Shown: positions 63,410-64,000 of the stretch, one piece after another | How the letters are laid out: every line of letters starts with the position of its first letter | Numbering within the stretch: the first letter of the stretch is position 1 | Made by a program: the position numbers and the translations under genes | Source of the DNA: DASSYK01 sp036258315 | GTDB taxonomy: Bacteria; Actinomycetota; Thermoleophilia; Solirubrobacterales; 70-9 | DNA length: 64,000 nt | Assembly: GCA_036258315.1 (NCBI GenBank) | Contig: DATADX010000029.1 | Location: 45,690 to 109,689 of the forward strand | Direction: 5' to 3' | The notes under the pieces: generated by a model | Told to the model about the DNA's origin: nothing | The model's input: only the letters and a program-made list of their open reading frames with translations | Databases searched by the model: none

Positions 63410-63455
63410 ACGGGCTCAGTAGCCGCGGCTTTAGACGGGCTCAGTTGCCGCGGCT
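63406..63455. repeat. Two tandem 25-bp direct repeats
   Basis: Copies 63406-63430 and 63431-63455 both read TTAGACGGGCTCAG, then A or T, then GCCGCGGCT or the same with one change. The first copy includes the stop of the membrane peptide. Confidence 0.85.
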
Positions 63456-63470
63456 TGCCTTGGCCGATCC

Positions 63471-63674
63471 TCAGGCCGGCTGTTGGGGCAAGTCGTCCCG
63501 GCGGAAGGTCAGATGCCCGTCGCGGTCGCTGGCCTCGACCATCGACCGCAGCCGCGTCTCGCGCTGAGAGTTGCCCGCCTTCCGCTCGACGGCTGTTTCC
63601 AGGGCGGCCTTCGCAATAGCCATCCCTTGCTCACCGGCCTCGGTCCCTGAAAGTCGGAACCTGATCAAGTCCAT
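63471..63674 (-). CDS. Hypothetical small protein
   Basis: A 67-residue protein from ATG at 63674: MDLIRFRLSGTEAGEQGMAI, then AKAALETAVERKAGNSQRET and DGHLTFRRDDLPQQPA. The frame extends upstream to 63776 and could add about 34 residues, including WLFWVTDGSE. It is not recognised. It ends 73 nt from a tRNA gene. Confidence 0.45.
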   Translation of the reverse strand: MDLIRFRLSGTEAGEQGMAIAKAALETAVERKAGNSQRETRLRSMVEASDRDGHLTFRRDDLPQQPA

Positions 63675-63828
63675 TTCGCTGCCGTCCGTCACCCAGAACA
63701 GCCACTCGACGCACCAAGGTCGGGCGGGCTCGTTTCGCCGCTTACCTCGGCAACAACACCGTAAGGGTGATGTCACATTTCATCCGCCCAGGGGGTCGTC
63801 AATGCCCCGTATTACCAGGATTGTCGAG

Positions 63829-63902
63829 TGGGCCGGGGTGGACTCGAACCACCGACCGACGGATTATGAGTCCGCTGCTCTGACCAGCTGAGCTACCGGC
63901 CC
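63829..63902 (-). tRNA. tRNA with CAU anticodon (elongator Met, or Ile2)
   Basis: A 74-nt cloverleaf on the minus strand. The acceptor is GGGCCGG/CCGGCCC with discriminator A. D arm TAGCTCAGCTGGTCAGAGC, anticodon loop CTCATAA, T arm GGTTCGAGTCC. CAU decodes AUG, or AUA if lysidine-modified. Sequence alone does not separate the two. No CCA is encoded. Confidence 0.93.
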
Positions 63903-63953
63903 TTGGAGGTTGAGTGTATGGCCGGTTGCAGCGGTCTCGACGGGCCGGCGGGG

Positions 63954-64000
63954 CTAGGGAGGCGGTGGATCCTCGCTGAACTTGACGACGGGCTGGCCGG
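63954..64000 (-). CDS. 3' end of an unidentified gene (partial)
   Basis: The minus strand reads GQPVVKFSEDPPPP followed by TAG at 63954-63956, with GC-biased third positions. The rest lies beyond the window. The short piece does not identify the product. Confidence 0.4.
   Translation of the reverse strand, partial: GQPVVKFSEDPPPP

Overview
The window is about 64 kb of very GC-rich DNA with GC-biased third codon positions, many GTG and TTG starts, and genes packed so tightly that stop and start codons overlap. This points to a high-GC actinobacterium. A SecD-SecF fusion, an AbiEi-like/DUF559 protein, a DUF7144-type membrane protein and a CysO-type sulfur carrier suggest the Thermoleophilia/Solirubrobacterales, but that placement is inference. 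No rRNA, CRISPR array, prophage or transposase was seen.

Layout. 1-9960 (minus): a complete pyrimidine operon, pyrR-pyrB-pyrC-isochorismatase-like-carA-SnoaL-like-carB-pyrK-pyrD. Every junction overlaps by 1 or 4 nt, and a PyrR-binding hairpin sits over the first ribosome site. 10-12 kb: a dehalogenase-like hydrolase, RNase Z and tRNA-Arg(CCG). 12-13.7 kb: CDP-glucose synthesis (rfbF/rfbG). 13.7-17.9 kb (minus): a SAM-I riboswitch with terminator controls a threonine-synthase-like PLP enzyme, a CysO-type carrier ending Gly-Gly-Ala, and a secreted GH31 glycosidase. 18-23.6 kb (plus): CorA, two HIT proteins, phosphohexomutase, an MBL hydrolase and a lipid kinase. 23.6-35.4 kb (minus): a housekeeping block of RelA/SpoT, RecJ, SecDF, RuvB-RuvA-RuvC and YebC. 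35.5-41 kb: a secreted P-domain protein, a DUF559 protein, an M29 aminopeptidase, PdxT/PdxS and an RpiR regulator. 42-50.4 kb (plus): a rearranged kdp potassium system. 50.4-50.7 kb: a possible structured RNA. 50.8-63.4 kb: envelope and stress genes, including twin c-di-AMP riboswitch-controlled NlpC/P60-like genes, small zinc proteins, a FAD-Rieske oxidoreductase, topoisomerase IB, a CBS protein and a histone-like protein. The window ends at a tRNA(CAU).

How the parts work together. PyrR probably represses translation of the whole UMP pathway through the leader hairpin. The SAM-I riboswitch implies that the threonine-synthase-like enzyme and the carrier make sulfur amino acids rather than threonine. 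My favoured inference is a protein-thiocarboxylate route to homocysteine. The kdp block pairs the membrane kinase and KdpE upstream with a separate KdpD N-terminal sensor downstream. Two c-di-AMP riboswitches on wall hydrolase genes lie 4 kb beyond it, which fits a potassium/turgor/cell-wall theme. Several small genes at 53-60.5 kb carry GTTT-type -35 and GGGTA-type -10 elements typical of general-stress sigma factors.
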